Shown one piece after another: positions 6,664 to 7,385 of a DNA stretch of 7,385 nucleotides; within the stretch, counting starts at the first letter, position 1, and each line of letters begins with the position of its first letter. Location of the stretch: NCBI GenBank assembly GCA_016189825.1, contig JACPRR010000120.1, positions 1-7,385 of the forward strand. Reading direction: 5' to 3'. The position numbers and the translations under genes are program-made. The notes beneath the pieces are model-generated. The model was not told the origin of the DNA. It searched no databases and saw only the letters and a program-made list of their open reading frames with translations. Origin of the DNA: Chloroflexota bacterium (GTDB lineage: Bacteria; Chloroflexota; Dehalococcoidia; JACPPY01).

Positions 6664-7385
6664 GTGGCCGTCGCATCGAAAAGAAACTTCGCTCCTCAGT
6701 TGGTCGGGCTGGGTGGCACCGGGGCCGACATCATCTCGGCTCTGCTGCGGAACAAGGATCTGATGATACCGCTGCTGCGTTCCAACGGCATACGCATCTC
6801 GTGCCTGGGCCTGGACGTTGCCACCGCGCAGATCGAGGACCTGTCTACGGCATATGGCGAGCTCAAGCAGGAGATGAAAGTCCAGAACATCCCCGCCGAC
6901 AAGCTCTTCCTGGTAGCGAAGTCGGTGAAGTTTCCCACGCCGGAAGTGATGTTCGACTTTGTCCGGGACTATCCGGCGTTTCTGGGCAAAGAAGGCAGCG
7001 TAACGCCGTCTAACTACAAGCCATGGCTTTCCGGGGCGATCGAGATCCCGCCGCTGGCCGGCGGCGTGGGCCGGAAAAGAGCGCTGGCTAAAGCTATCTA
7101 CGGCCTGAACTACCATGTGCTCCGCCTGGTGAGCGATGCCATAACGTCATTCAAGGAGCACGTAGTTTCGTCGACCATGCAGCCGGTCATCTTCGTCATC
7201 TACGGGCTGGGAGGCGGGTCAGGAAGCGGCATGGCCCTGGATTTCACCCGCCATTTGCGCCGGGAAGTGGGCAGCGGCGTGCCGATCATCGGGCTTGCCA
7301 TCCTTCCATGCCCCGGCGATGATCCGCCTGCCAAGGGGGCATCGGCCTTCGCCGCAATGCTTGAGCACAGCCTGGTGCTGGACCG
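6664..7385 (+). CDS. Tubulin/FtsZ-superfamily GTPase-like protein (Tubulin_2-like), 3' part outside window
   Basis: The frame gives 240 complete residues before the right edge cuts it. The GTG start at 6664 has GGGAGG (6653-6658) 5 nt upstream. That site abuts and, with the following T, overlaps the TAA of the previous gene, implying coupled translation. Nucleotide-binding loops of the tubulin fold appear in order: GLGGTG (15-20, T1), a hydrophobic strand ending LGLDVATAQI (48-57, T2), GGVGRKRALAK (133-143, resembling the FtsZ T3 block) and GLGGGSGSGM (181-190, the T4 tubulin signature). A strand and loop IIGLAILP (207-214) follow. In FtsZ the T4 signature lies near residue 104-110, so roughly 75 extra residues lie before it here, mostly between T2 and T3. 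This is not canonical FtsZ and best fits the divergent 'Tubulin_2' group. GTP binding is likely. Polymerisation cannot be judged because the C-terminal half with the T7 catalytic loop is missing. Confidence 0.85.
   Translation, partial: MAVASKRNFAPQLVGLGGTGADIISALLRNKDLMIPLLRSNGIRISCLGLDVATAQIEDLSTAYGELKQEMKVQNIPADKLFLVAKSVKFPTPEVMFDFVRDYPAFLGKEGSVTPSNYKPWLSGAIEIPPLAGGVGRKRALAKAIYGLNYHVLRLVSDAITSFKEHVVSSTMQPVIFVIYGLGGGSGSGMALDFTRHLRREVGSGVPIIGLAILPCPGDDPPAKGASAFAAMLEHSLVLD

Overview
The window carries five protein-coding genes on GC-rich bacterial DNA, with very little non-coding space. Three are household or family-recognisable genes: a DUF1461/TIGR01906 membrane protein cut by the left edge, a full-length replicative DNA polymerase III alpha subunit, and a class II CCA-adding-type tRNA nucleotidyltransferase. 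The other two form a tight operon: a single-pass membrane protein of unknown family, then a tubulin/FtsZ-superfamily GTPase cut by the right edge. No rRNA, tRNA, CRISPR array, insertion sequence or phage gene was seen. Gene styles (DnaE1-type polymerase, polyA-polymerase-like CCA enzyme, 'Tubulin_2'-like protein) would suit a Chloroflexota/Dehalococcoidia-like bacterium. That placement rests on remembered family distribution and is tentative.

Layout. Positions 1-458 (minus) hold the N-terminal 152 residues of the DUF1461 protein. Positions 459-617 are a divergent promoter region: a TTGCCC/TAGAAT promoter fires left and an extended -10 (TGC-TATAAT) fires right. Positions 618-4148 (plus) are dnaE. 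A 31-bp gap with a 7-bp inverted repeat separates it from the convergent cca gene (4180-5469, minus). Positions 5470-5698 are a second divergent promoter region with two near-consensus sigma-70-type promoters back to back. Positions 5699-6661 and 6664-7385 (plus) are the membrane-protein/tubulin-like pair, separated by 2 bp, with the second gene's ribosome-binding site lying over the first gene's stop codon.

How the genes fit together. dnaE and cca serve chromosome replication and tRNA 3'-end maturation and look like ordinary core genes. The right-hand operon is the part worth attention. The last gene shows recognisable tubulin-type nucleotide loops (T1, T2, T3 and the GGGSGSG T4 signature). 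Its partner has a signal peptide, an exported domain, one C-terminal membrane helix and a short cytoplasmic helix. A filament-forming GTPase co-translated with a membrane anchor suggests a membrane-attached cytoskeletal or membrane-remodelling module distinct from canonical FtsZ division. This is inference from sequence features and gene order only, and the rest of the operon lies outside the window.
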